64,000 nucleotides of DNA from Porphyrobacter sp. CACIAM 03H1. GTDB lineage: Bacteria > Pseudomonadota > Alphaproteobacteria > Sphingomonadales > Sphingomonadaceae. The notes below the pieces were generated by a model that did no database searches, was not told the origin of the DNA, and saw only the letters and a program-made list of their open reading frames with translations. This document shows positions 1 to 9,114 of the stretch, one piece after another. Each line of letters starts with the position of its first letter. The stretch's first letter is position 1. Location of the stretch: positions 394,417 through 458,416 of the forward strand of contig NZ_CP021378.1 in the NCBI RefSeq assembly GCF_002215495.1. The letters are read 5' to 3'. Position numbers and translations under genes: made by a program.

Positions 1-576
1 ATTGGGGTGCCCGTTCATTTCGAGCGCCATGCGGATCGCATGAATGCGGCCGTCCATCATGTCGGAGGGCGCGATGATGTCCGCCCCCGCATTGGCCTGG
101 TTCACCGCCTGGTCGACCAGCACCGCGACGGTCGCATCGTTCACGACATAGCCGGTCTCGTCCACCAGCCCGTCCTGCCCGTGCGAGGTGTAGGGATCGA
201 GCGCGACGTCGGTCAGCACCCCGATGTCGTTGCCGCAGGCGTCCTTGATCGCGCGGATCGCCTGGCACATCAGGTTGTCCGGATTGTGCGCCTCGGCCCC
301 GTCATCGGTGCGCAGCTCGCGCGGGGTGTTGGGGAACAGCGCGATGACCGGGATGCCGAGCGCCACCGCCTCCTTGGCGCGGGCCACGATCCCGTCGACC
401 GACCAGCGCGAGACGCCCGGCAGCGTCGCCACCGGCTCCTCGACGCCCTTGCCCGAGGTCACGAACAGCGGCCAGATCAGGTCCGCCGGCGTGACGGTGG
501 TCTCGCGGTGCAGCGCACGGCTCCAGCCGTGGGCGCGGGTGCGGCGCAGGCGGGTGTTGGGGAAATGTCCGGTCAT
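1..576 (-). CDS. hemB: Porphobilinogen synthase (5-aminolevulinate dehydratase), partial
   Basis: The enzyme condenses two 5-aminolevulinate molecules into porphobilinogen, an early cytoplasmic step of heme synthesis. Only the first 192 residues lie inside the window; the gene runs off the left edge, so the C-terminal half with the Schiff-base lysines is not seen. Family signatures are visible: DVALDPYTSHG at about residues 123-133 and APSDMMDGR at 169-177. The ATG at 574-576 gives the normal short N-terminus. The gene lies 45 bases downstream of the M23 peptidase gene on the same strand. hemE, hemJ and ctaA elsewhere in the window serve the same pathway. Confidence 0.95.
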   Translation of the reverse strand, partial: MTGHFPNTRLRRTRAHGWSRALHRETTVTPADLIWPLFVTSGKGVEEPVATLPGVSRWSVDGIVARAKEAVALGIPVIALFPNTPRELRTDDGAEAHNPDNLMCQAIRAIKDACGNDIGVLTDVALDPYTSHGQDGLVDETGYVVNDATVAVLVDQAVNQANAGADIIAPSDMMDGRIHAIRMALEMNGHPN

Positions 577-621
577 GGCCGCGAGGATTACGCCCAATCG
601 CGGCTGGACGACAAGTGCTCG

Positions 622-2436
622 TTACAGTTTGCGTGCAGCCGGGGTCGGACCGGCGATCTTCTCGATCTCGCGCACCGGCTCCTTCACCTCGTCGGGTTCG
701 GGCGCGAGGTCCTTGAGCGCGGCGCCGACCTCGATCTCCTTGAGCCGGATGAGCTGGCGGCGGAAATCGATCAGCTCGGTGCCCGAAAGCAGCGCGCGGC
801 TGACGAACTGGACGGTGGCCGGATTGATTACCCGCCCACCGCGATACATCTCGTAGTGGAGGTGCGGTCCGGTCGAGAGGCCGGTGGAGCCGACATAGCC
901 GATCACCTGCCCGCGTCGCACCGACATCCCGGCGTTCACCGCCATACGGCTCATGTGGCAATAGCGCGTCGAGAGGCCACCACCGTGCTCCAGCCGCACC
1001 TGGATGCCGCAGCCGCCCGAGCGGCCCGCGCTCGACACGCGGCCATCGCTGACGGCGACGATCGGGGTGCCGTATTGCGCCTTGAAGTCGACCCCGGCGT
1101 GCATCCGCATGTAGCCGAGGATCGGGTGGCGCCGCATTCCGAAGTTCGAGGTGACCGCCCCCGGCACCGGCGCGAGAAGGCCACGGCGCTGCTCGCCCAC
1201 GCCCGAGGCCTCGTAAAAGCGGCCCTCGCCGCCCCAGCGCATCAGCTGCGTGCGCGGCTTGCCGTCGCGGTCGACGCCGGCATAGAGTAGCTGGCCCGCC
1301 TGCCGCTCGCCCGTTGCGGCGCGGCGATAGGCGATGATGATGTCGAACTCGTCCGAGGAACGCACCTCGCGGTCCATGTCGATCTGGGCGTCGAGCGCCT
1401 TGAGGTATTCCTGCACCGCGCTCGCCGGAACACCGGCCTGGCGCATCGAGCGGTAGAGGCTGCTGCCGACTGTCCCGCGCACGCGCAGCGGGGTCTCGTC
1501 GACGCGGATCACGTTGCGCTTCAGCGCCAGCGGCCCGGAAGGGATGACCGGCGTGCCGTCCGCCGACACCTCGCCGACGCCCGGGCGGGTCAGTTCGAGT
1601 TCCAGATCAAAGCGCGCACGGAAAGCGAGGCTGTCGAGCGGGCGCGGCTCGCCCGGCGCGGGGCGGCGACCGAGCACGAGGTCCATCTGCGTGCCGGGCT
1701 GGATGTCGCCCACTGCCACCGCTTGCCCGACCAGCGCGGCGGCGCGATCGATATCGCCCGCCGCCACGCCCGCACGGCGCAGCATCGAGGCGAAGCTGTC
1801 GCCCGGGGCGAGGGTGACGAGCATCTGGATCTGCGGCCGCTCGGGCGCGCTCTTGAGCGGGATCACTGCCTGGGTCGGCCCCATGCGTCGCCCGCTGTCG
1901 GCGCCCAGCGCCAGCGGCAGGATCATCTGGCTGCGCAGCTCGCTCTCGACCGCGTCCGATTGCGGCAGGGCGGGCCGCGCTTCGAGCGGGGTGAGATCGG
2001 GCCAGCAGGCGAGCGCCACCGCGCCCAGCCCGACCATCGTGCCGAGGCCGCGCAACCAGCGTCGGCTGCCGATGTCCTCGGCCAGATCAGGGGCGAGGTC
2101 GAGCCGCTCGAACCACAGGGAGGCGGCAAGACGCCATTCCTCGTAGCGCGCGCCAAAACCGGACGCCCCCAGCAGCAGCCTACCGCGCAGACGCTGCGCC
2201 TTGGTCGGTTCGGCGAGCGCCCGGGCATTGCGGAAATAGGCGGCAAGCTCGCGGGCGGTTTCCGGATCCACCGGAGGCGGCGCGGGCGGCACGACCGCAA
2301 GCGCGCGCGAACCGTCAGGCGCCTCGCCGCCCGGCGATGCCTCGTCCGGATCGCCTCCGTCGTTCAGTCGTCGCGCGTGATCCAACATCTTTGCCCCGGA
2401 AGCGGTGCCCTCGCGGGGCTGTGCGGTCCGCTCCAT
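622..2436 (-). CDS. M23 family metallopeptidase, membrane-anchored, 604 aa
   Basis: Predicted peptidoglycan endopeptidase of the LytM/M23 type. A cytoplasmic N-terminal stretch (about residues 1-128, with a Pro-rich patch) precedes one hydrophobic segment near 130-146, so the rest should be periplasmic. The middle (about 200-400) resembles the LysM/OapA-like regions that precede M23 domains in envelope proteins. The zinc site is complete: HAGVD at 446-450 and HLH at about 525-527, followed by an 80-residue tail with charged coiled-coil character. The ATG at 2436 is used; a second ATG at residue 17 is possible. It diverges from the helicase gene across a 163-base gap. Substrate is inferred from the family. 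Confidence 0.88.
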   Translation of the reverse strand: MERTAQPREGTASGAKMLDHARRLNDGGDPDEASPGGEAPDGSRALAVVPPAPPPVDPETARELAAYFRNARALAEPTKAQRLRGRLLLGASGFGARYEEWRLAASLWFERLDLAPDLAEDIGSRRWLRGLGTMVGLGAVALACWPDLTPLEARPALPQSDAVESELRSQMILPLALGADSGRRMGPTQAVIPLKSAPERPQIQMLVTLAPGDSFASMLRRAGVAAGDIDRAAALVGQAVAVGDIQPGTQMDLVLGRRPAPGEPRPLDSLAFRARFDLELELTRPGVGEVSADGTPVIPSGPLALKRNVIRVDETPLRVRGTVGSSLYRSMRQAGVPASAVQEYLKALDAQIDMDREVRSSDEFDIIIAYRRAATGERQAGQLLYAGVDRDGKPRTQLMRWGGEGRFYEASGVGEQRRGLLAPVPGAVTSNFGMRRHPILGYMRMHAGVDFKAQYGTPIVAVSDGRVSSAGRSGGCGIQVRLEHGGGLSTRYCHMSRMAVNAGMSVRRGQVIGYVGSTGLSTGPHLHYEMYRGGRVINPATVQFVSRALLSGTELIDFRRQLIRLKEIEVGAALKDLAPEPDEVKEPVREIEKIAGPTPAARKL

Positions 2437-2599
2437 TCCGGACCGACCTTTGTCGCATTTTTCTGCCAGAACAAAGTAAATCCCGCCTTAACCAGCGACC
2501 AGCCGCGCCCCACACACGATAAGGTGATGTGCGTAGCGGGGTGCCACCCTTACCCATGGCCTTGCCCCCCGGCGGCAAGCCTGACAGAACCCCCGCGTC

Positions 2600-5326
2600 G
2601 TGACCCTGACCCCACCTTCCCGCCCCGGCGACGAGCGCCGCGTGCGCGCCGTGCTCGGGCCGACCAACACCGGCAAGACCCACCTCGCGATCGAACGGAT
2701 GTGCGGCCATTCGAGCGGGATGATGGGCTTCCCGCTTCGCCTGCTCGCACGCGAGGTCTATGACCGTGTGCGGGCGATCAAGGGGCACAAGCAGGTCGCG
2801 CTGATCACCGGCGAGGAGCGGATCGAGCCGCCGGACGCGCGCTATTTCCTCTGCACCGCCGAAGCCATGCCGCGCACCATGGGCGAGGTCGCCTTCGTCG
2901 CGCTCGACGAGGCGCAGCTGGGCGCGGACCCCGAACGCGGACACATCTTCACCGACCGCCTGCTCCACGCCCGCGGGCGCGAGGAGACGATGATCCTCGG
3001 CAGCGCAACGCTCGAACCGATGGTCAGGGCGCTGGTCCCCAAGGCCGAAATCACCAGCCGCCCGCGCTTCTCGACCCTTTCCCATGCCGGCATCTGCAAG
3101 CTCTCGCGCCTGCCCAAGCGCAGCGCCGTCGTCGCCTTCTCGGTCGAGCAGGTCTACGCGATGGCCGAGGCCCTTCGGCGCTTCCGCGGCGGCGCGGCGG
3201 TGGTGATGGGCGCGCTCTCGCCCGAGACGCGCAACAAGCAGGTCGCGATGTTCCAGTCGGGCGAGGTCGACTACATCGTCGCCACCGACGCGATCGGGAT
3301 GGGCCTCAACCTCGATCTGGACCACGTCGCCTTCGCCGCGCTGAGCAAGTTCGACGGCCGCAGGAAGCGCCGCCTCACGCCGTCGGAAATGGCACAGATC
3401 GCCGGGCGCGCGGGACGGCACCAGCGCGACGGGACCTTCGGCACGCTCTCGGGCACGGGCAAGGGCGACGGCGAGCCGCTCGCCTTCACCGACGAGGAGG
3501 TCTACGCCATCGAGGAGCACAAGTTCGCGCCCCTCACCCATCTCTTCTGGCGCGAGGCCGATCCGCGGTGCGATTCGCTCGAGCGGCTGATCGCCGATCT
3601 CGAGGCGCGACCGGATAACGGAGTGCTGAAAGCCGCTCCCGAAGCCATCGATCTTGCCGTGCTGAAGAGACTGGCTTCGGACCCCATTGCCGACACGGTG
3701 CGTGGGGCAGGCTCGGTGCGGCGCTTCTGGGAGACCTGCTCGCTCCCCGATTTCCGCAACCTCGGGGTTGAGCCCCACGCCCGCTTCGTCGCGCGGCTGT
3801 GGGACGACCTGCGCGGCGGTTACCTCGGCGCGGATTTCGTCGCCGCGCGCATCGCCGAGCTTGACCGGATGCAGGGCGACATCGACACGCTGCAAGGGCG
3901 GATCGCGGCGATTCGCAGCTGGGCATATATCTGCCAGCGGCCCGACTGGGTGCTGGCGCGGGACGAAATGGCGGCGCGGGCACGCGCGGTCGAGGCGAAG
4001 CTTTCGGATGCGCTGCACGCGCGGCTCACCGAAAGGTTCGTCAACCGGAGGACGACACTCTTGATGAAATCGCTGGGCCAGGACGCGACTGCGCTGCCCG
4101 TCACGCTTGAACCAGACGGCCACCTGACGGTCGAGGGCGAGAGCATCGGCCGCCTCGAGGGCTTCCGTTTCCATGTCGATCCGAACGCTGGTGTCGCCGA
4201 TCGCCGGATGCTGCTGGCAGCGGGCGAGAAGGCTCTGCCCGCGCTGCTGGAGCGCCGTGCCGATTGGCTGCTCTCGCAAGGCATCGCCGAACTGGAGATC
4301 AGCGGCGGCGCGATCCGTTGGCAGGGGCGCGCCTTGGCCGAGATTGCCTTCCCCGGTCACCCCGGCTCGGGCCACTTCGGCACACCGCGCCTGACGCTGA
4401 CCCACGACGTGGCGCTTCTTCCCGATGCGGCGAAGGCCTCGCTTGAGGCGGGGCTTTCCGCATGGCTGGAGAAGCAGCTCGAGCCGCTCGAACCGCTGCG
4501 CAAGCTCGCCGAGGCCGCGCGCGACCCCGCGGCCGGATCGCAGGCCCGCGCGCTGGTGATAACCCTGATCGAGGCGCGCGGCGTCATCAGCCGCGAGGAA
4601 GCGGGGCTCGAGAACCTGCCCAAGGAGATGCGGCCCTACTTGAGGAAGCTGGGCATCACCTTCGGCGCGCTCGACATCTTCGATGCGCCGCTCTTGAAGC
4701 CCGCTCCGCGCCGGCTGCTGCACTCACTGGGGCTGGACACCCGCGCGGTGCAGGAGGCGATGCTGCCGGTGCTGGCGGAGGGGAGCTGGGCCAAGGGCCG
4801 CCTGCCTGCCGGATACCGCTATGCCGGGTCACAGGCGATCCGCGTCGACCTCGCCGAGAAGATCTTCCGCGCGGCCTTCGAGGCACGGGCGGCGGTGGTC
4901 GCGGCGCACCCGAAGGAGCGCAATCGCCCGTTCCGGGTCGATCTGGCGCTCGCCGTGTCCGTCGGGCTCGAGGCCGACAACGCCCGCCGCCTGCTGGGCA
5001 GTGCCGGCTTTCGCGTCGAGCGAGCGCGGGCCCTGCCCGAAGGCGCGCACGGTGCCCCCGCGCCCGACCGCTGGTACTGGCGTCCGCGCCGTCCCGAGGA
5101 ACGCCAAGCCCGCAGGGCCGAGCGACCCCAGCATCACAAGCCCGGACGCAAGGCCCCCCGCCCCGCGGAGGGTCAAACTCAGACCAAGCCGCAGGGCGAG
5201 CGGCGCGGGCCGAAGCCCGGCGGCAAGCCGCCCAAGGGCAACCGCCCGCCCCTGCCCAAGCCCGACACCGGCCCTGCGCGGGCTGGCGGGGCCTTCGACA
5301 AGCTGGCGGACCTGCTCAAGGGATGA
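2600..5326 (+). CDS. Suv3-like DExH-box helicase, 908 aa
   Basis: Superfamily 2 helicase resembling mitochondrial Suv3, probably an RNA helicase. Motif I GPTNTGKT is at residues 20-27 and motif II DEAQ at 103-106; a conserved C-terminal helicase half with an AGRAGRH motif VI lies near 270-276. The last roughly 80 residues are rich in Pro, Lys, Arg and Gly, a typical nucleic-acid-binding tail. The GTG at 2600 is chosen because motif I lies only 20 residues in and no upstream ATG keeps the frame; its ribosome-binding site is weak. The stop overlaps the S4-domain gene by ATGA, so the two are probably cotranslated. Its exact RNA substrate is unknown. Confidence 0.88.
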   Translation: MTLTPPSRPGDERRVRAVLGPTNTGKTHLAIERMCGHSSGMMGFPLRLLAREVYDRVRAIKGHKQVALITGEERIEPPDARYFLCTAEAMPRTMGEVAFVALDEAQLGADPERGHIFTDRLLHARGREETMILGSATLEPMVRALVPKAEITSRPRFSTLSHAGICKLSRLPKRSAVVAFSVEQVYAMAEALRRFRGGAAVVMGALSPETRNKQVAMFQSGEVDYIVATDAIGMGLNLDLDHVAFAALSKFDGRRKRRLTPSEMAQIAGRAGRHQRDGTFGTLSGTGKGDGEPLAFTDEEVYAIEEHKFAPLTHLFWREADPRCDSLERLIADLEARPDNGVLKAAPEAIDLAVLKRLASDPIADTVRGAGSVRRFWETCSLPDFRNLGVEPHARFVARLWDDLRGGYLGADFVAARIAELDRMQGDIDTLQGRIAAIRSWAYICQRPDWVLARDEMAARARAVEAKLSDALHARLTERFVNRRTTLLMKSLGQDATALPVTLEPDGHLTVEGESIGRLEGFRFHVDPNAGVADRRMLLAAGEKALPALLERRADWLLSQGIAELEISGGAIRWQGRALAEIAFPGHPGSGHFGTPRLTLTHDVALLPDAAKASLEAGLSAWLEKQLEPLEPLRKLAEAARDPAAGSQARALVITLIEARGVISREEAGLENLPKEMRPYLRKLGITFGALDIFDAPLLKPAPRRLLHSLGLDTRAVQEAMLPVLAEGSWAKGRLPAGYRYAGSQAIRVDLAEKIFRAAFEARAAVVAAHPKERNRPFRVDLALAVSVGLEADNARRLLGSAGFRVERARALPEGAHGAPAPDRWYWRPRRPEERQARRAERPQHHKPGRKAPRPAEGQTQTKPQGERRGPKPGGKPPKGNRPPLPKPDTGPARAGGAFDKLADLLKG

Positions 5327-5688
5327 GCCCCGGCAGCGCGGGAGAATCGCTCAGGATCGACCGCCTGCTGGTCTACCTGCGCTTCGCCCGCACCCGCTCG
5401 GCGGCGCTGGCCCTGATCGAGAGCCGCGCCCTGCGGCGCAACCGGCAGCACGTCCTGCGCCCGTCGGAGCAGGTCCGCACCGGCGATGTGCTGACGATCG
5501 CGCTGGGCGGCACCGTGCGGGTCATCGAGCTTCTCGCCCTGCCCGAACGGCGCGGTTCGCCCGCCGCGGCGCGTTCGCATTATCGTGAGGTTGACGAAGA
5601 CGGACTTGACCCTAAAGCGCAAATCACCATAGCAGCGTCGCCTTCCGGGGCATCACGCCCGCCCGACGATCCCGAAGACTTCTCGTGA
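5323..5688 (+). CDS. S4-domain RNA-binding protein (HslR/RlmI-type fold), 121 aa
   Basis: Small protein with one S4 RNA-binding domain in its first half (about residues 9-55, starting [15 protein letters not shown]). This resembles the Hsp15 (HslR) heat-shock protein that recycles stalled 50S subunits, followed by a short acidic, disordered tail. Its ATG overlaps the helicase stop (ATGA), so it is the second gene of that unit, and fdxA follows after 10 bases. The pairing suggests a joint role in RNA or ribosome handling. That is inference; the S4 domain itself is clear. Confidence 0.87.
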   Translation: MSPGSAGESLRIDRLLVYLRFARTRSAALALIESRALRRNRQHVLRPSEQVRTGDVLTIALGGTVRVIELLALPERRGSPAAARSHYREVDEDGLDPKAQITIAASPSGASRPPDDPEDFS

Positions 5689-5698
5689 AAGAGCCGCA

Positions 5699-6037
5699 AT
5701 GACTTACGTCGTCACCGAAGACTGCATCAAGTGCAAGTACACCGACTGCGTGGAAGTGTGCCCGGTCGACTGCTTCTACGAAGGCGAGAACATGCTGGTG
5801 ATCAATCCCAGCGAATGCATCGATTGCGGCGTGTGCGAACCGGAATGCCCTGCCGAGGCGATTCTCCCCGACACCGAGGACGGTCTGGAGAAGTGGCTCG
5901 AACTCAACACGAAGTTTTCGGCCGTGTGGCCGAACATCACGAGCCAGAAGGCTCCGCCCGAGGATGCCGACGCGCACAAGGGCGAAAAGGACAAGTTCGA
6001 GAAATACTTCAGCGACGTGCCGGGCGACGGCGACTGA
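5699..6037 (+). CDS. fdxA: Seven-iron ferredoxin FdxA (3Fe-4S/4Fe-4S)
   Basis: Soluble low-potential electron carrier of 112 residues. Cysteines at 9, 17 and 50 fit the 3Fe-4S cluster and those at 21, 40, 43 and 46 the 4Fe-4S cluster. The spacing equals that of Azotobacter ferredoxin I shifted by one residue, and the extra cysteines 12 and 25 of that family are also present. The C-terminal half is acidic and lacks cysteine. The gene follows the S4-domain gene by 10 bases and precedes carD, an arrangement common in alphaproteobacteria. Redox partners cannot be read from the sequence. Confidence 0.96.
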   Translation: MTYVVTEDCIKCKYTDCVEVCPVDCFYEGENMLVINPSECIDCGVCEPECPAEAILPDTEDGLEKWLELNTKFSAVWPNITSQKAPPEDADAHKGEKDKFEKYFSDVPGDGD

Positions 6038-6297
6038 GCCTGCCCTTTCTGCCGGCCTGCATAGCTTTGCAGACCTGCGCAAAATCGCCGACTCGCAATT
6101 TTGTTGCAGACGTGTTATATGATGCCGCAACCGCGCGTGGCCAGGCCCGCGCAGGCGTTGAAACCAGGAAGGCCCGACACTAGCAAACCCCCTCCGGATG
6201 ATCCACACCCGGCGCTCGCCCCGCGAGGGGCAAGGTCGCGCCGCCGGGCAGATCGTCCCTCTCCCGTTGTCGGGTCGGCCCACAGAAAGGAACTTGC

Positions 6298-6831
6298 ATG
6301 GCAAGCACCGCGAACGCATTCACCGTCGGCGATTATGTTGTCTATCCCAAGCACGGCGTGGGCCGGGTAGTCGAACTCCAGAAGGAGGAGATCGCCGGGA
6401 TGCAGCTCGAACTCTACGTGCTGCGGTTCGAGAAGGAGCGCATGACGCTTCGCGTGCCGGTCAACAAGGTCGAAGCCATCGGGATGCGCAAGCTGTCTTC
6501 CGACAAGACCCTCAAGCAGGCGATGGAAACCCTCAAGGGCAAGCCCAAGGTGAAGCGCACCATGTGGTCGCGCCGCGCGCAGGAATACGAAGCCAAGATC
6601 AACTCGGGCGACCTCGTGTCGATCGCCGAGGTGACCCGCGACCTGTTCCGTCCCGAAGACCAGCCGGAACAGTCCTATTCGGAGCGCCAGATCTTCGAAG
6701 CGGCGTCCTCGCGCCTCGCCCGCGAACTGGCGGCGATGGAGGAAACCGACGAGCAGACCGCGCTCGGCAAGATCCTCGACGTGCTGCGCGAGCACGCCCC
6801 CCAATACTACGACAACGCCGAAGAAGCCTGA
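6298..6831 (+). CDS. carD: CarD family transcriptional regulator
   Basis: CarD/CdnL-type protein of 177 residues. The N-terminal Tudor-like RNA-polymerase-interacting domain (about 8-65, starting VGDYVVYPKHGVGRV) binds the beta subunit, and the helical C-terminal half binds promoter DNA. The family stabilises open complexes at rRNA and housekeeping promoters. A good AAAGGA ribosome-binding site precedes the ATG. A 260-base gap separates it from fdxA, so it probably has its own promoter, and a strong intrinsic terminator follows at 6860-6886. Confidence 0.96.
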   Translation: MASTANAFTVGDYVVYPKHGVGRVVELQKEEIAGMQLELYVLRFEKERMTLRVPVNKVEAIGMRKLSSDKTLKQAMETLKGKPKVKRTMWSRRAQEYEAKINSGDLVSIAEVTRDLFRPEDQPEQSYSERQIFEAASSRLARELAAMEETDEQTALGKILDVLREHAPQYYDNAEEA

Positions 6832-6859
6832 GGCTTCTCCTGCCGCAAACTGACATCAA

Positions 6860-6886
6860 GGGCTGCCCTCGCGGGCGGCCCTTTTT
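6860..6886 (+). terminator. Intrinsic terminator after carD
   Basis: A 9-bp stem (GGGCTGCCC with GGGCGGCCC, one G-U pair) with loop TCGC is followed directly by TTTTT at 6882-6886. It lies 28 bases past the carD stop. Confidence 0.85.
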
Positions 6887-6923
6887 GCTGGTGCGAGGCA
6901 CGCTCTTGCACGTGGCGGCACGG

Positions 6924-6942
6924 TGTATTACATCTGCAATAC
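6924..6942. promoter_or_regulatory. Putative operator TGTATTA-N5-GCAATAC, copy 1
   Basis: Imperfect inverted repeat centred 38 bases before the ATG of the DUF2807 lipoprotein gene, where a repressor would cover a promoter. The flanks extend the symmetry (GGTGTATT with AATACGCC, one mismatch). The same fourteen fixed bases at the same spacing recur at 40225-40243. The cognate regulator is unknown. Confidence 0.5.
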
Positions 6943-6970
6943 GCCATATGGCCATCGGGAGAGACACAGC

Positions 6971-7753
6971 ATGACCCACGCCCTGCCCCGGCACCTCGCC
7001 TCCGCCGCGCTCGTCACCGGCGGCCTCGCGCTCGCGGCCTGCGACGGCGCCGAGATCGAGATCAACGGCCAGAAGGGCGTGCCGCTCTCCGAGATCAAAA
7101 TCGCCGGCGCACCGCCCTCGAAGGTCTTCCTTGCCTCGGGCGACACCGTGATCGTCACCGAGGGCGACACCTTCGCGATCGCGGTCGAGGGCGCGGACAC
7201 CGAAAGCCTGCGCTTCGTTCGCGACAGCGAGATCATCGGCATCACCCGCGAGAATGGCTGGAACGGCGAGAGCAACGCCACCATCCGCATCACCATGCCC
7301 CCGCCCAAGGAAGTGATCATCGGCGGCGCGGGGACCGTGAAGCTCCCGACCCTCGCCAGCGAGGCCGACATCAACATCGGTGGCAGCGGGCTGGTCGAAT
7401 TCGGGACCATCGCGGCGCAGAAGCTCGGCATCAACATCGGCGGCAGCGGCACGGTGCGCGGGGCCGGCACGGTCAGGTCGCTCGAGGTGCTGATCGGCGG
7501 CAGCGGCGATGTCGAAATGGCGGGCCTCAAGGCCGACACCGCCGAGGTGACCATCGGCGGCGCGGGCGATGTCGCCTTCGCCTCGGACGGCACCGTGGAA
7601 GCCAATATCGCAGGGGCGGGCGACATCAACGTGACCGGCACCGCCAAGTGCACCGTCCAGGCGATGGGCTCGGGCACGCTCAACTGCGCGCCGGGCGGCG
7701 GCGGCGGGGCGAGCGCGGCGATCCCGGCACCTGCGGCAAAACCCGCAGAATAG
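6971..7753 (+). CDS. DUF2807 (GIN-domain) lipoprotein, 260 aa
   Basis: Predicted lipoprotein with a head-GIN (DUF2807) auto-transporter-adhesin-like domain. The signal peptide ends in the lipobox LAAC, placing the lipidated cysteine at residue 24. From about residue 100 onward the protein has at least six short repeats built on IGGSG or IGGAG with hydrophobic residues between, as expected for a parallel beta-helix. A Gly- and Ala/Pro-rich tail follows. I use the ATG at 6971, since an upstream in-frame TTG at 6923 would destroy the signal peptide. The molecular role of DUF2807 proteins is not established. The 19-base palindromic motif just upstream suggests specific regulation. Confidence 0.83.
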   Translation: MTHALPRHLASAALVTGGLALAACDGAEIEINGQKGVPLSEIKIAGAPPSKVFLASGDTVIVTEGDTFAIAVEGADTESLRFVRDSEIIGITRENGWNGESNATIRITMPPPKEVIIGGAGTVKLPTLASEADINIGGSGLVEFGTIAAQKLGINIGGSGTVRGAGTVRSLEVLIGGSGDVEMAGLKADTAEVTIGGAGDVAFASDGTVEANIAGAGDINVTGTAKCTVQAMGSGTLNCAPGGGGGASAAIPAPAAKPAE

Positions 7754-7791
7754 CGGTTGCCTGAGGGCAAGCATCGGGCGATTAGAAGCGC

Positions 7792-8127
7792 ATGATGCGC
7801 ACTCTCAAGCTCTCGGCTCTCGCACTTGCCGCCCTCGCCCTGCAGGGCTGTCTCGCCAAGGCGGCGGTCACCGCCGTGACCCTGCCGGTCAAGGCGGCCA
7901 GCAGGGGCGTCGATCTCGCGACGGAAAGCCAGTCCGAGGCCGACGAGAAGCGCGGCCGCGAAATCCGCAAGCGCGAGGAGCGCCTCGGCAAGCTCGAACG
8001 CGATTACGACAAGGCGATGCAACGCTGCGGCGATGGCGACGACACGGCCTGCGAAGCCGCCCAGGCGATCCGCGCCGAAATGAAGGCGATCATGCCCGGC
8101 GTCCCGGTCGAGCCGGACGACCGCTAG
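7792..8127 (+). CDS. Small lipoprotein of unknown function, 111 aa
   Basis: A signal peptide ending LQGC gives a lipidated cysteine at residue 20. The mature part is mostly charged helix (about residues 50-85, many Lys, Arg and Glu) and contains two further cysteines in RCGDGDDTAC that could form a disulfide. It follows the DUF2807 lipoprotein gene by 38 bases on the same strand and may be cotranscribed. Its stop codon overlaps the stop of the convergent tsaC/sua5 gene in a shared CTAG. I do not recognise a family. Confidence 0.75.
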   Translation: MMRTLKLSALALAALALQGCLAKAAVTAVTLPVKAASRGVDLATESQSEADEKRGREIRKREERLGKLERDYDKAMQRCGDGDDTACEAAQAIRAEMKAIMPGVPVEPDDR

Positions 8128-9041
8128 GCGGCGGCCCGCCGCAGCCGGTCGTTGATCGCGCGGCCCACCCCCTCCTCGGGTACAGGCGCCACCGCAATTC
8201 TGGGATGGTGCGCGCGGGCGGCTTCGTGAAGGCAGGCGTAGAGCCGCGCGGCGGCTTCATCGAGATCACCGTGCGCTGACAGCGTGACATCACCCACCAC
8301 CGGCCCGAAGCCGATCATGAACTCGTCCTTGTCAGCCAGCGTGACGCCGAGACGCACCGGCTTGCCGGGCGCGTAGTGGCTGGCGAGCTGGCCCGGCGCC
8401 TCGATTGCCCCGCCCGCCGCCCGCGAGGCGATCTGGAGCGGGCCGGGGCGCAGTTCCTCCACGCTCCCATCGGCGCGCACCGCGACGATGGTCGATTCCA
8501 AGCCGGCCATGGTCGCCCCGCCATCCAGCACCATGTCGATCCTTCCATCGAGCGAGGCGAGGACGTGGTCTGCACAAGTCGGGCTGATGAAGCCGCTGCG
8601 GTTGGCCGACGGCGCTGCAAGCGGGAAATCCACCGCCCCGAGCAGGGCGCGCATCGCCGGGTGGGCCGGCGCGCGCAGGGCGATGGTCGGCAGGCCCGCC
8701 GTCACGGCTTCGGCCAGCGCGGCATCCGTGCGGCGCGGCAGGACGAGCGTAAGCGGCCCGGGCCAATACGCCTGTGCCAGCGCGCGTGCCTCGGACGAGA
8801 ATTCGGCATAGGCCTCCGCCTGCGCCAGACCGGTCACATGCACGATCAGCGGGTTGAAGTCCGGGCGGCCCTTGGCGGCATAGATCCGCGCTACCGCCTC
8901 GTCGCTGTCGGCGCGCGCCGCGAGGCCGTAGACCGTCTCGGTCGGCACGGCCACGAGCCCGCCCGATTCGAGGATTCGCGCCGCTTTCGCGATCCCCTCG
9001 GGCCCTGCAGGCACCACTTCCGTAACGTTCTTGCCGCTCAT
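8124..9041 (-). CDS. L-threonylcarbamoyladenylate synthase (Sua5/YrdC)
   Basis: Makes threonylcarbamoyl-AMP from threonine, bicarbonate and ATP, the first step of the t6A37 modification of ANN-decoding tRNAs. The YrdC domain fills about residues 15-200 with the signature VPTETVYGLAA at 32-42 and the KGRPDFNPL loop near 66-74. The remaining 100 residues match the Sua5 C-terminal domain, so this is the long Sua5 form (305 aa) rather than short TsaC. It diverges from the acyl-CoA dehydrogenase gene across 73 bases and converges on the small lipoprotein gene with a 4-base overlap. Confidence 0.94.
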   Translation of the reverse strand: MSGKNVTEVVPAGPEGIAKAARILESGGLVAVPTETVYGLAARADSDEAVARIYAAKGRPDFNPLIVHVTGLAQAEAYAEFSSEARALAQAYWPGPLTLVLPRRTDAALAEAVTAGLPTIALRAPAHPAMRALLGAVDFPLAAPSANRSGFISPTCADHVLASLDGRIDMVLDGGATMAGLESTIVAVRADGSVEELRPGPLQIASRAAGGAIEAPGQLASHYAPGKPVRLGVTLADKDEFMIGFGPVVGDVTLSAHGDLDEAAARLYACLHEAARAHHPRIAVAPVPEEGVGRAINDRLRRAAA

Positions 9042-9114
9042 GCCCGGGCGCTATATTCGTTTGCCCGCCCTGCCAAGGCCGGGCGCAATTTCCCACCTTA
9101 AGGACGCCCCCCAA

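Noticed and set aside
2315..4723. Long antisense open frame (about 800 codons) opposite the helicase
   Set aside because: It is opposite a clear helicase with intact motifs. High GC third positions open antisense frames throughout this window; its composition (Arg, Gly, Ala, Asp and Glu rich) is typical of such shadows.
7320..7650. Repeated IGGSG/IGGAG segments as a possible DNA repeat
   Set aside because: The protein repeats belong to the DUF2807 beta-helix; the codons differ enough that no exact DNA repeat unit exists.
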